From contig DATFFB010000171.1 in assembly GCA_035250485.1 (NCBI GenBank), positions 1 to 16,822 on the forward strand: 16,822 nucleotides of DNA, given 5' to 3'. Source of the DNA: JACCTH01 sp035250485. Lineage in GTDB: Bacteria; Actinomycetota; Acidimicrobiia; Spongiisociales; ZC4RG35. Below, piece by piece: positions 5,997 through 14,520 of this stretch. The notes beneath the pieces were generated by a model. That model had not been told where the DNA came from and did no database searches. It saw nothing but the letters and a program-made list of their open reading frames with translations. Every line of letters starts with the position of its first letter. The stretch's first letter is position 1. The position numbers were made by a program, and so were the translations under genes.

Positions 5997-8900
5997 GTGG
6001 ATCCCCTCAACCACTTCCACCCACCCACCGCCGCCTGGTTTCGGGCCTCCTTCCCGGCGCCGACTTTGGCCCAGGAAAAAGGCTGGCGGCACATTGCCGC
6101 CGGCTCTCACACCCTGATCCATGCCCCCACCGGGAGTGGCAAGACCCTGGCCGCTTTTCTCTGGGTACTCGATCGGCTTCTGCACGAGCCAGTCCCTCCG
6201 CCCCAAGCGCGCTGCCGGGTTCTGTACATCTCCCCCATGAAAGCCCTGGCCTACGACGTCGACCGTAACCTCCGGGCTCCCCTGGCCGGGATCCGGCACG
6301 CGGCTACCCGTCTCGAACGCGACCCACTTCCGGAACTGGCCACCTTCATTCGCACGGGCGACACGCCAGCAGCTGATCGCCAACGCATGCTCCGGCATCC
6401 TCCCGACATCCTCATCACGACTCCCGAGTCGCTGTTTCTCCTGCTCACCTCCGAGGCTCGGAAGGTCCTGGCGTCGGTGCGGTGGGTGATAGTCGATGAG
6501 GTCCACGCGGTAGCTTCCCAAAAGAGGGGCGCACACCTCGCCATCTCGCTCGAGCGATTGGAGGAGCTCACCGAAGTGTCCCCGCAGCGGATCGGGCTCT
6601 CGGCGACTCAGCGACCGTTGGAGACGATCTCCGAGTTCCTGGGCGGGGGCACTGTGGTTGGCGACGACTACCAGGCTCGACCGGTTGAGATCGCCGACGC
6701 CCCCGCGCCCCGTCCTCTGGACCTCGAGGTGATCGTTCCGGTCGAAGACATGAGCGCCCCGGCCCCAATCGATCCGCTCGATCCCGATGCTCCCCGCACT
6801 CCTTCTATTTGGCCGGCCATCTATCCCGAGATCCTGGATCTGATCCAGAAACATCGGTCGACGATCGTCTTCGCCAATTCCCGCCGACTGGCGGAGCGGA
6901 TCTGTGCGCAGATCAATGAGCTCGCGGGCGAGGAGATCTCCCGTGCCCACCACGGCTCCGTCTCGCGCGAGCAAAGAATCCTGATCGAGGAGTCTCTCAA
7001 GAGAGGCGAATTGAGAGCGGTAGTTGCCACCTCCAGTCTCGAACTCGGGATCGATATGGGGGCGGTGGATCTGGTGATCCAGGTCGAGGCTCCGGTGTCG
7101 GTGGCGTCCGGCCTCCAGAGGGTTGGTCGATCCGGTCACCACGTCGGGGGCGAAAGCCGTGCCCGGATTCTCCCCAAATACCGTGGCGATCTCCTCACCT
7201 CGGTGGTCATCGCCCGCCAGATGCTGGAAGGCGACATCGAAGAGACCGTCATCCCCCGAAATCCCCTCGACGTCCTCAGCCAGCAGCTGGTGGCGGCAGT
7301 GGTAACGGAGCCTCGCACGGCAGACGAGCTTTATGACCTGGTGCGGCGGGCTCGCCCCTTCGCAACGCTCGCGCGGACCGTCTTCGACACCACCCTGGAC
7401 ATGCTGGCGGGCCGATATCCGTCCGATCTCTTCGCCGAGTTGCGAGCAAGGGTGAACTGGGACCGCACCGATGGCACCATCACTCCCCGGCCAGGAGCGC
7501 GTCAGTTGGTGGTTGCCAACGCCGGAACGATTCCCGATCGGGGGCTCTTTCGAGTTGTTCTCCCCGACGGGAGCCGGGTAGGCGAGCTTGACGAGGAGAT
7601 GGTCTACGAATCGCGGGTGGGCGATGCCATCGTTCTCGGCGCCAGCACCTGGCGCGTTTCGGATATCGGCCCCGAGCGAGTGGAGGTCGTTCCCGACCCC
7701 GGCGCCGCCGGTGCCCGGCTTCCGTTCTGGAAGGGCGATGTGCAGGGACGGTCGCTTGCTACCGGGCGTCGTATCGGCCGCTTCGTCCGCGAAATGGGCC
7801 GGCTCCCCGACCCGAGCGGACCGCTCATGGCCGACTACAACCTCGACGAACTCGCCGCCCACAATCTCGCTGCCTACCTGGCCGAGGAAAAGGAAGCCAC
7901 CGGCGTTCTCCCCACCGATCAGACGCTGGTGCTCGAGCGTTTTCGAGATGAGATTGGCGACTGGCGGGTGGCGTTGCTCTCCCCTCTCGGCGCTCGCATC
8001 CATGCTCCTTGGGCGATGGCACTCACGCAAAAATTGCGCGGCCGATTCGGAACCGACGTGGACGTGATCTGGGCTGACGATGGAATCGCCTTCCGCTTCC
8101 CCGACACAGACGAGGTTCCCGGTTTGGCGGACCTGACGCTCGAACCCGAAGAAGTGCGAGAGCTGCTCGAGGATCATCTGGCCGACACGGCGTTGTTTGG
8201 AGCCCGGTTTCGCGAGGCGGCGGGGCGGGCGTTGCTTCTCCCGCGGCGGCGGCCGGGCAGTCGCACGCCGTTGTGGCAACAGCGCCGGCGAGCGGCCGAC
8301 CTTCTCTCGGTGGCCCGTCAGTTCGGCTCGTTCCCGATCATGCTCGAGACTTATCGCGAGATTCTCACCCAGGACTTCGACCTGCCGGCCCTCACCGAGG
8401 TCCTCTCGGATCTGCGGTCGCGCAAGCTGCGGATGGTCGAGGTTGAGACCACCCATCCCTCGCCCTTTGCCTCCTCGCTCCTCTTCGCCTTTGTCGCCGC
8501 ATTTCTTTACGAGGCCGACACCCCACTCGCCGAACGGAGGGCAACGGCCCTCACTCTCGACCGCAACCTCCTAGCCAGTCTTCTCGGTGAAGGGGAGCTG
8601 GCCGATCTGATCTCGGCGGACGTGGTGGCGATGGTCGAGCTCGAGCTCCAACACCTCACTCCCGAAAGGCGGGCAACGAGCTCGGATGGAGTGGTCGATC
8701 TCCTCCGCGACCTCGGTCCTCTGAGCAAGGACGACATCGAAGTGCGAAGCGATCTGTCGGATTTCTCGGCGTCATTCGAGGAGTTGCTGCGAGCGGGGAA
8801 GATGGTGGCGGTCCGCGTCGCCGAACGGCAGAGCTACGCCGCCTCCGAGGATATTTCCCGGTTGCGCGACGGACTCGGCATTCCTCCGCCTCCGGGAACC

Positions 8901-10343
8901 CCGGCAGCATTTCTGCAACCGGTGCCAGATCCATTGGGCGATCTGGTCGGCCGCTACGCCCGTACTCACGGGCCTTTCCAGCCCGCGCAGGTCGCTTCCG
9001 CTCTCGGTCTGCCCACGGCAGTCGTGGAGAGCTCGCTGCGTCTCTTGGCCGAGCAAGGAAGGGTTCTCAAAGGATCGTTTCATCACGGCGAAGGATGGGT
9101 CGACGCCGAGGTGCTGCGACGAATCAAACGCCGGTCTCTGGCCGTGCTTCGACACGAGATCGAGCCGACCGAACCGACGTCTCTCGGCAGGTTCACGCCG
9201 GACTGGCAGGGAGCAGGCAATAGAAGGCCGGCTCGAATCGACGTCCTCGCCGACGTTGTGACTCAACTTCAGGGATATGAGGCCGCGGCTTCGGTGTGGG
9301 AGCGGGAGATCCTCGCGGCCCGGGTGGCCGAGGCTCCGGCCCTCCTCGACCGCCTTTTGAGGGACGGCGAGGTTCTATGGGCAGGGCGAGGCACCCTGGG
9401 AGGACGTGACGGGAAGCTGGCGATGTATCGGCGCCAGGACTACGGCCAACTCTGGTTTCCGGTTGAGGCGAGCTTGCCCGAAGACCGCGCTCATGACGCT
9501 CTCCTCAGCTTCCTGGGAAGCAACGGCGCCTCCTTCTTTTACGACATCTTTCAGTCGGTGGGCAGTCCACCCGACGAGTTGCTCGAGGATCTCTGGGACC
9601 TGGTGTGGGCAGGACGGGTCACCAATGACAGCCTGGCGCCGGTCCGCGCTTACGTGCAAAGTCGAGGCGGGCGGCGAGCGCCGGGCCGCCGACCCCTGGC
9701 CTCGTCCTTTCCCGCCCATGCCGGCGGCCGTTGGTCACTTCTGCCGCTCGCCGAGCCCGACCCCACCGCCGCCGCCACCACTTGGGCCAATGTTCTTCTC
9801 AACCGCTACGGAGTCCTCACCCGGGCTCACGTCGCTTCCGAAGGCATTCCCGGGGGCTATACGCGCCTTTATCCGGTTCTCTCCAAGATGGAGGAGATCG
9901 GCAAAGTGCGAAGGGGTTATTTCATCGAAGGTCTGGGGGGCGCTCAGTTCGCCCTGCCGGGAGCGGTTGACCGCCTCCGCGGAAACGATCGATCCTCGGT
10001 CCTCGGCCTGGCAGCCACCGACCCGGCCAATCCCTACGGGGCTGCGCTTCCTTGGCCCGAGCGGGAGGTTCGCTTCCAGCGGGCGGCGGGAGCCTATGTG
10101 GTCCTGGGCGATGGCAAACTTCTTGCCTACCTCGATCGTGGCGGCCGCCGACTCGCGTTGCTGGCCGATGGCATGGATTCCTACGGCGAAATCGCCCGCG
10201 AAGTGGCGGCGATTGCAGGGAGACAGCGGCGGATGCGGATCGAACGCATCGACGATCATCCTGCACAATCGGCGCCGTTTGGCTCCGCCCTGACGGAGTG
10301 GGGTTTCGTGCCAGCGCCTCAGGGCCTTGCCTATCGAGGCTGA
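5997..10343 (+). CDS. lhr: Lhr family ATP-dependent DNA helicase (full length)
   Basis: This is a 1448-residue superfamily 2 helicase. Core motifs are complete: APTGSGKT (43-50, Walker A), SPMKALAYDV (79-88, Ia), TTPESLFLLL (141-150), DEVH (167-170, Walker B), LSAT (201-204, III), STIVFANSRR (IV, about 288-297), TSSLELGIDMGAVDLVIQ (V, about 345-362) and QRVGRSGH (374-381, VI). After the two RecA domains come the winged-helix and beta-barrel core of Lhr and the long C-terminal domain (about 870-1448, with VLWAGRGTLGG) that separates full-length Lhr from Lhr-core proteins. Mycobacterial Lhr (about 1500 residues) is a 3'-to-5' translocase that unwinds RNA:DNA hybrids and belongs to the DNA damage response. 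A similar repair role is inferred. The GTG start is supported by the adjacent -10 box. The gene is monocistronic by spacing and ends 10 bp from the convergent corA. Confidence 0.93.
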   Translation: MDPLNHFHPPTAAWFRASFPAPTLAQEKGWRHIAAGSHTLIHAPTGSGKTLAAFLWVLDRLLHEPVPPPQARCRVLYISPMKALAYDVDRNLRAPLAGIRHAATRLERDPLPELATFIRTGDTPAADRQRMLRHPPDILITTPESLFLLLTSEARKVLASVRWVIVDEVHAVASQKRGAHLAISLERLEELTEVSPQRIGLSATQRPLETISEFLGGGTVVGDDYQARPVEIADAPAPRPLDLEVIVPVEDMSAPAPIDPLDPDAPRTPSIWPAIYPEILDLIQKHRSTIVFANSRRLAERICAQINELAGEEISRAHHGSVSREQRILIEESLKRGELRAVVATSSLELGIDMGAVDLVIQVEAPVSVASGLQRVGRSGHHVGGESRARILPKYRGDLLTSVVIARQMLEGDIEETVIPRNPLDVLSQQLVAAVVTEPRTADELYDLVRRARPFATLARTVFDTTLDMLAGRYPSDLFAELRARVNWDRTDGTITPRPGARQLVVANAGTIPDRGLFRVVLPDGSRVGELDEEMVYESRVGDAIVLGASTWRVSDIGPERVEVVPDPGAAGARLPFWKGDVQGRSLATGRRIGRFVREMGRLPDPSGPLMADYNLDELAAHNLAAYLAEEKEATGVLPTDQTLVLERFRDEIGDWRVALLSPLGARIHAPWAMALTQKLRGRFGTDVDVIWADDGIAFRFPDTDEVPGLADLTLEPEEVRELLEDHLADTALFGARFREAAGRALLLPRRRPGSRTPLWQQRRRAADLLSVARQFGSFPIMLETYREILTQDFDLPALTEVLSDLRSRKLRMVEVETTHPSPFASSLLFAFVAAFLYEADTPLAERRATALTLDRNLLASLLGEGELADLISADVVAMVELELQHLTPERRATSSDGVVDLLRDLGPLSKDDIEVRSDLSDFSASFEELLRAGKMVAVRVAERQSYAASEDISRLRDGLGIPPPPGTPAAFLQPVPDPLGDLVGRYARTHGPFQPAQVASALGLPTAVVESSLRLLAEQGRVLKGSFHHGEGWVDAEVLRRIKRRSLAVLRHEIEPTEPTSLGRFTPDWQGAGNRRPARIDVLADVVTQLQGYEAAASVWEREILAARVAEAPALLDRLLRDGEVLWAGRGTLGGRDGKLAMYRRQDYGQLWFPVEASLPEDRAHDALLSFLGSNGASFFYDIFQSVGSPPDELLEDLWDLVWAGRVTNDSLAPVRAYVQSRGGRRAPGRRPLASSFPAHAGGRWSLLPLAEPDPTAAATTWANVLLNRYGVLTRAHVASEGIPGGYTRLYPVLSKMEEIGKVRRGYFIEGLGGAQFALPGAVDRLRGNDRSSVLGLAATDPANPYGAALPWPEREVRFQRAAGAYVVLGDGKLLAYLDRGGRRLALLADGMDSYGEIAREVAAIAGRQRRMRIERIDDHPAQSAPFGSALTEWGFVPAPQGLAYRG

Positions 10344-10353
10344 TCGCAACCAG

Positions 10354-11349
10354 TCAGAGCCACTTCCGAACCCGCGCGTATACGAGGGTGCAAAGGGCGA
10401 GGAAACCCATCGCGAATACGGTGACCCAGAAATTCGCGGGCTCTTCAAACCAGGGGATCTTGAAATTCATGCCCATGACCCCGGCGAGAAGCACTGCCGG
10501 CAGCAACAGCACGGAAGCGAGAGTGAGCCGTTTCATGATGTCATTCGTGTTTTGCGACACCTTCGTCATGTGGATGTCAAACGAGACGGCGATCATTTCC
10601 CGGCTGGTGTTCACCTCTTCCAGCGCGTGCTCCAGGCGTTGCAACAAACGCTCAAAGTCGGGAGCCGCCTTCGTAGAGAAGAGCAGGTCGGAATGAGGGT
10701 TGCTCAATGGACCGATGACGTCGCGAAGGGGGCTTAACGCTCCTCGCAGTCTCGTGATTTGTCTCCGCAGCTCCAGTAGTCGGTGGAGAAGACCGGCCTC
10801 GTCGGACCGCCGCTTGAGCAGCAACTCGTCGACTTCGTCGATCCCGGTTTGCACGGCTTCGATGGCTCGGAGATAGCTGTTCAGGTGCCAATCGAGCACC
10901 ATGGCAAGAAAGGCGGCGGAATCGAGCCCGCCGAGCCGGCTGTCGTTCGCGAGCGGCTCATTGAATGACTCGACAAGATTCAGCTCGCCGTGATGCACCG
11001 TTGCGATCCAGTTGTTGCCGACGAAACAATGCAATGCCACAGGGACGAAATCGGAGAGGTGTTCCTGGGCGGCGATCACGTTGAGCTGCGCAAAGGACTC
11101 ATGGGCATTCAGGCTCGGCCGCCGGATGCTGGGGTCGATGTCCCGGACCAGATGCTCGATTCCTAACGGCTTCAGGAGGGAATCGATGTCCTTGGTGGTT
11201 CGCAGGTCGACGTCGACCCAGACGATTTGGTTGTCGTTCAGATCCGCTAGATCGACATCACTCAGCCTGACCGGGGCGTCGTCGCCGCTGACGTCATAGA
11301 GCCAGGCCTGGAGCCCGTTCTCGTCCGTGACTTGTTTTTCTTGCGTCAT
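10354..11349 (-). CDS. corA: CorA family divalent cation (Mg2+/Co2+) channel
   Basis: This is a 331-residue CorA-type channel subunit. The N-terminal soluble alpha/beta domain is followed by long charged helices (about 145-275, the stalk helix) and two C-terminal membrane segments (about 275-292 and 306-325). The pore signature G-M-N is present at 293-295 in VMGMNF. The loop after it reads KIPWFEEPANF, keeping acidic residues at the pore mouth although the usual MPEL form is altered. CorA homopentamers import Mg2+ across the inner membrane down the electrochemical gradient. The ATG at 11349 is chosen because the family's N-terminal domain begins shortly after it; an in-frame open stretch upstream is arginine/glycine-rich and overlaps the divergent gene's start region. 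No strong Shine-Dalgarno is visible. The gene is convergent with lhr and divergent from the DUF4032 gene. Confidence 0.92.
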   Translation of the reverse strand: MTQEKQVTDENGLQAWLYDVSGDDAPVRLSDVDLADLNDNQIVWVDVDLRTTKDIDSLLKPLGIEHLVRDIDPSIRRPSLNAHESFAQLNVIAAQEHLSDFVPVALHCFVGNNWIATVHHGELNLVESFNEPLANDSRLGGLDSAAFLAMVLDWHLNSYLRAIEAVQTGIDEVDELLLKRRSDEAGLLHRLLELRRQITRLRGALSPLRDVIGPLSNPHSDLLFSTKAAPDFERLLQRLEHALEEVNTSREMIAVSFDIHMTKVSQNTNDIMKRLTLASVLLLPAVLLAGVMGMNFKIPWFEEPANFWVTVFAMGFLALCTLVYARVRKWL

Positions 11350-11464
11350 GCCCCGAGCATCGACAGGTGGAGGTTCATCCGGAACCCGGTACCCATCGCC
11401 TGAACCGACCAACCCTGGTCCGCCTCGCTTGCCACCACCGGCCCTCGCGCCACAGAATGTATCG
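11350..11464 (+). promoter_or_regulatory. Divergent corA / DUF4032 promoter region
   Basis: For the plus-strand gene, TTGCCA (11429-11434, 5/6 to TTGACA), an 18-nt spacer and CAGAAT (11453-11458, 4/6 to TATAAT) form the best promoter in the window, ending 6 nt before the GTG at 11465. Upstream lie two small inverted repeats: GGTTC-ATCCG-GAACC (11372-11386) and GACCA-ACCC-TGGTC (11407-11420). They could be operators for either gene. No clear promoter for corA was found on the other strand; GATGCT, 6 nt before its ATG, is a weak candidate. Confidence 0.5.
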
Positions 11465-12664
11465 GTGGCCCCCCAACTCACGATCCGCCCGGGCCATCCC
11501 CTTTTCCTCGACCTCCCCTGGTCATCCTCGATTGCGGATTGGGAACTTCCGATCCTCCTCGACCTTCCCAAGGGAATCAGCCGCCACGAGGTCCGATTCC
11601 TGTCCTTCCCGGAAGGCACTTACGTCGTAAAGGAACTCTCCACCGCACTGGCCCACAACGATTACTCGGTGCTGCGATCGCTCGAGGCGGTGGGCGCACC
11701 AGCTGTGCACGCGGTCGGCATCGTCGACAACCGTGCTCCTGACCGTACGGCGGAGCACTCGGCGGCTCTGATCACCGCGTACGAACCCTTCTCATTTTCT
11801 TATCGGGAGATGCTGGCCGGCCCCGGCTTCGGTGCCCGACGCAGTCAACTGCTCGACGCGTTCGCGGGCCTCTTGGTCGAGTTGCATCTGGCGGGGTGCT
11901 TCTGGGGTGACTGCAGCCTCTCCAATGTGCTCTACCGGTTCGACGCGGAGGCGATAGAAACGGTCATGGTCGATGCCGAAACAGCTCGCATGTACGAGGA
12001 GGACCTCACCGACGGGCAGAGGACCGAGGACCTCGAGATCATGGTCGAGAACGTGGCCGGAGGGATGGCCGACATTGCCGCCGAGGCGGGAGCCGATCTG
12101 GATCGAGCGGACCTCGAGCTTGGCTATGACATCGCCTTGCGCTATGAGAATCTCTGGGCAGAGCTTGGCCAGACGACGAGAATCAGAGTCGACGAGCGAT
12201 TTCGCGTCACCGAGAGAGTCGAGCGATTGAACCGGCTCGGCTTCGACGTCGAGGAGGTCGATCTGCTGCCATCCCTCGATGACACCTCGGAGATGATCAT
12301 CAAGGTCAGGGTCGGGAATCGCAACTTCCACACCAACCGGCTCAAGGCCCTCACGGGAATCGACGCCCTCGAGAATCAGGCCAAGGCGATCCTCGCCGAT
12401 GTCCACTACTTCTCGGCTCGCCACTCCGACAGCGCCGTCACCAAATCGACGCTGGCCACTCGCTGGCGGGCGACCGAGTTCGAACCGATGATGTCGACGC
12501 TTACGGCCCTCGACGGAGTTGCGGATCCAATTCAGGCCTATTGCGACGTGCTCAATCACCGCTATCACCTGGCCAAGTCCCTGGGCACCGACGTGTCCAC
12601 TCTCGATGCCCTCGCCGATTGGTTGGCGAGTGGACGACCCGGATATCCGTTCGCCTACGTTTAG
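11465..12664 (+). CDS. DUF4032 domain protein with kinase-like N-terminal domain
   Basis: The protein has 399 residues from the GTG. The N-terminal half has lipopolysaccharide-kinase/protein-kinase-like features: a candidate ATP-lysine in TYVVKELS (Lys56), the catalytic-loop-like FWGDCSLSNVLY (Asp149, Asn154) and VDAETA (Asp170 at the DFG position). The C-terminal half (about 220-399) is the charged helical region with RNINF-like GNRNFHTNRLKALTGI that I recall as typical of DUF4032. The order K...D-x4-N...D is that of an active small-molecule or protein kinase, but the substrate is unknown. The GTG at 11465 is preferred because a good promoter ends 6 nt before it; the open frame continues 46 codons upstream but is Pro/Ser-rich and would overlap the corA start. 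The gene is divergent from corA, and its stop overlaps that of the convergent cofH. Function is inferred from motifs only. Confidence 0.78.
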   Translation: MAPQLTIRPGHPLFLDLPWSSSIADWELPILLDLPKGISRHEVRFLSFPEGTYVVKELSTALAHNDYSVLRSLEAVGAPAVHAVGIVDNRAPDRTAEHSAALITAYEPFSFSYREMLAGPGFGARRSQLLDAFAGLLVELHLAGCFWGDCSLSNVLYRFDAEAIETVMVDAETARMYEEDLTDGQRTEDLEIMVENVAGGMADIAAEAGADLDRADLELGYDIALRYENLWAELGQTTRIRVDERFRVTERVERLNRLGFDVEEVDLLPSLDDTSEMIIKVRVGNRNFHTNRLKALTGIDALENQAKAILADVHYFSARHSDSAVTKSTLATRWRATEFEPMMSTLTALDGVADPIQAYCDVLNHRYHLAKSLGTDVSTLDALADWLASGRPGYPFAYV

Positions 12665-14520
12665 TCGAGCTCCGCTTCTTCGAGGATCTGATAGGTAGTG
12701 CTGCGCCGAGCCGGGCGGCGGCCCGCCGTCTTGATCGTTTCCACGAACTCCTCGGGGCTCACCTCCTGGCCGTGAGCCGCCCCCGCCGAACGGGTGATGA
12801 TCTCGCCCATGAGCGTGCCGCCGAGGTCGTTGCATCCGGCATCGAGCAGGCGGGCACCTCCATCGAGTCCAAGCTTCACCCAGGAGGCCTGGATATTGGG
12901 AATCAGATCCGCGAAGGCGATGCGGGAGACCGCGTGGACCAGAACCACCTCGTCCCAGGTGGGGCCGGGCCGGGAAAGACCGCGGAGGAAGATGGGCGCC
13001 CCCATATGAACGAAGGGCAGAGGGACGAATTCGGTGAAGCCGCCGGTCTGGCGCTGGATCTGACGGATGACCTCGAGGTGGTTGGCCCAGGCGGCGGGGT
13101 GATCGATATGGCCGAACATGAGGGTGGCGGTGGCCCGGAGCCCGAGCTCGTGGGCGGTGAGCATCACTTCCGCCCACTGGGCGGTGCGGATCTTGTCCGG
13201 ACACAGGAAGCGTCGAACCGAATCGTCGAGCACTTCCGCCGCGGTCCCCGGCAAGCTGCCGAGACCGGCCGCGGCCAGCCTCTCGAGGAAGCTGCGGACG
13301 GACACACCGAGGGTCTCGGCGCCCTGCCAGATCTCGAGGGGGGTAAAGCCGTGAATGTGCATCTCCGGGAGGCGGGCCTTGATCGACTCCACGATCTCGG
13401 CGTAAAAGTCACCCGTGAACTGGGGATGGATCCCTCCTTGCAGGGTGACTTCGGTGGCTCCCCGTTCTGCGGCCTCGACCGCCAATCCGACGATCCCCTC
13501 GACCGGAATGAGGTAGGGCTCCTCGCGCAGGTTGAGACTGCGAGGGCCCTTCGAGAAGGCGCAGAAGCCGCACCGGAAATAGCACTGATTGGTGTAGTTG
13601 ATATTGCGATTGATCACGTAGGTGACGGTGTCCCCCACCTGGAGGCGACGCAATTCGTCGGCGACGTAAGCAACGGCGTCGACCTGATCGCCTCGGGCGC
13701 CGAAGAGAGCCTCGACTTCGTTCCGAGTGGGAGAGGTCCCGGTGAGCGAGCGCTCGAGGATGGGGCGCAGCTCCCCGGCCTTGCTCAATTCTGGCGCTGC
13801 CGGCTCACTCACCCACGCGGCATCCATCCATTGCGCCGAGAGCCTGGCGGGCGGGACCGGGGCGGGCAGGGCCTTGCCGGGAGCCCATTCCCAACGGGGC
13901 CGGACCACCCCGCCCCCATCGACCTGGCCCAGCCAAACCGTAAAAACCGATGCAGGGAGTTGGGCTCGCATTTCGTCTATCGGCCGATGGGGTGAGAAAG
14001 CGCTTCGCTCCAACAGCTGGTGGGGGAAAAGGGCATCGCGAAGATCGCCGATTCGTTCTCCATCCCAGTCCCGCAGCAGCAAATCGCCTGCCCCGGCGCC
14101 AACCGCCGCCGCCGCCGACTCGATGTCGTCAACGAAGACCGAGACAACGCTCTCGATACCGGGAAGCGAGTTGATCCTCGAGAGCTCAGACACACGGCCC
14201 CTTCCGCAGCGAAGAAACGCGGGTTGAACGCGGGCGACGTCGTCGAGAATCGACTCGAAGGAGGCGGTGCCGGCATCGATGGTGATTCTCCAGCCGGGCT
14301 CGTGTTCAGCACCGGTCCCAGCTGGGAGTACCCAGGCGGCGCCCTCAGGACCGGCATGCCCGATCGTCACCGGGAGAAGCCCGCCTCCCAGGGAGGCGGT
14401 TATAGCCGCCCCGTCTGCTCCCGCCAGCTCGACCACCGTCGTTCCTTCCCGACGCCGCGACTCGGCGGCCGCGGGAGTCATCGCTCGGGCAGGACGGAGG
14501 CGGACAAAAGTGATGTTCAT
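12661..14520 (-). CDS. cofH: CofH (FO synthase subunit 2) with a large N-terminal extension
   Basis: The protein has 619 residues from the ATG at 14520, against about 370-400 for ordinary CofH. The C-terminal part (about 245-619) is a canonical radical-SAM CofH: VTYVINRNINYTNQC leads into the 4Fe-4S motif C-x3-C-x2-C at Cys313, Cys317 and Cys320. LQGGIHP, HIHGFTPLEI, LPGTAAEVLDD and MFGHIDH follow. CofH condenses a tyrosine-derived radical with 5-amino-6-ribitylaminouracil for F420 chromophore synthesis. Residues 1 to about 225 are unrelated to CofG or CofH as far as I can see: an alpha/beta-looking domain with FESILDDVARVQP, VVSVFVDDIESAAAAVGAGAG and LLLRDWDG and no recognised motif. A Pro/Ala-rich linker (about 217-228) joins them. 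ATG overlaps the cofG stop (ATGA), and GGAG lies 7 nt upstream. An ATG/GTG further upstream would add codons inside cofG and is rejected. Confidence 0.88.
   Translation of the reverse strand: MNITFVRLRPARAMTPAAAESRRREGTTVVELAGADGAAITASLGGGLLPVTIGHAGPEGAAWVLPAGTGAEHEPGWRITIDAGTASFESILDDVARVQPAFLRCGRGRVSELSRINSLPGIESVVSVFVDDIESAAAAVGAGAGDLLLRDWDGERIGDLRDALFPHQLLERSAFSPHRPIDEMRAQLPASVFTVWLGQVDGGGVVRPRWEWAPGKALPAPVPPARLSAQWMDAAWVSEPAAPELSKAGELRPILERSLTGTSPTRNEVEALFGARGDQVDAVAYVADELRRLQVGDTVTYVINRNINYTNQCYFRCGFCAFSKGPRSLNLREEPYLIPVEGIVGLAVEAAERGATEVTLQGGIHPQFTGDFYAEIVESIKARLPEMHIHGFTPLEIWQGAETLGVSVRSFLERLAAAGLGSLPGTAAEVLDDSVRRFLCPDKIRTAQWAEVMLTAHELGLRATATLMFGHIDHPAAWANHLEVIRQIQRQTGGFTEFVPLPFVHMGAPIFLRGLSRPGPTWDEVVLVHAVSRIAFADLIPNIQASWVKLGLDGGARLLDAGCNDLGGTLMGEIITRSAGAAHGQEVSPEEFVETIKTAGRRPARRSTTYQILEEAELD

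Noticed and set aside
5751..8456. A 901-codon open frame on the minus strand opposite lhr
   Set aside because: It lies antisense to highly conserved helicase motifs, its translation is Gly/Arg/His/Glu-rich with no recognisable domain, and long antisense frames are expected in GC-rich genes.
11327..11464. A longer DUF4032 start at 11327
   Set aside because: The added residues are Pro/Gly/Ser-rich and overlap the corA start; a good -35/-10 pair lies 6 nt before the GTG at 11465.
11350..11619. A longer corA start at 11619
   Set aside because: The extra codons are low-complexity, overlap the divergent gene's promoter and 5' end, and are not part of the CorA fold.
12541..13995. A 484-codon plus-strand frame opposite cofH
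   Set aside because: It is antisense to the conserved radical-SAM region and has no recognisable motif.
14517..14520. CofG/CofH separation as a sequencing frameshift in an FbiC fusion
   Set aside because: The genes overlap as a clean ATGA with a Shine-Dalgarno for cofH, CofG ends at a normal length, and a 225-residue unrelated region precedes CofH.
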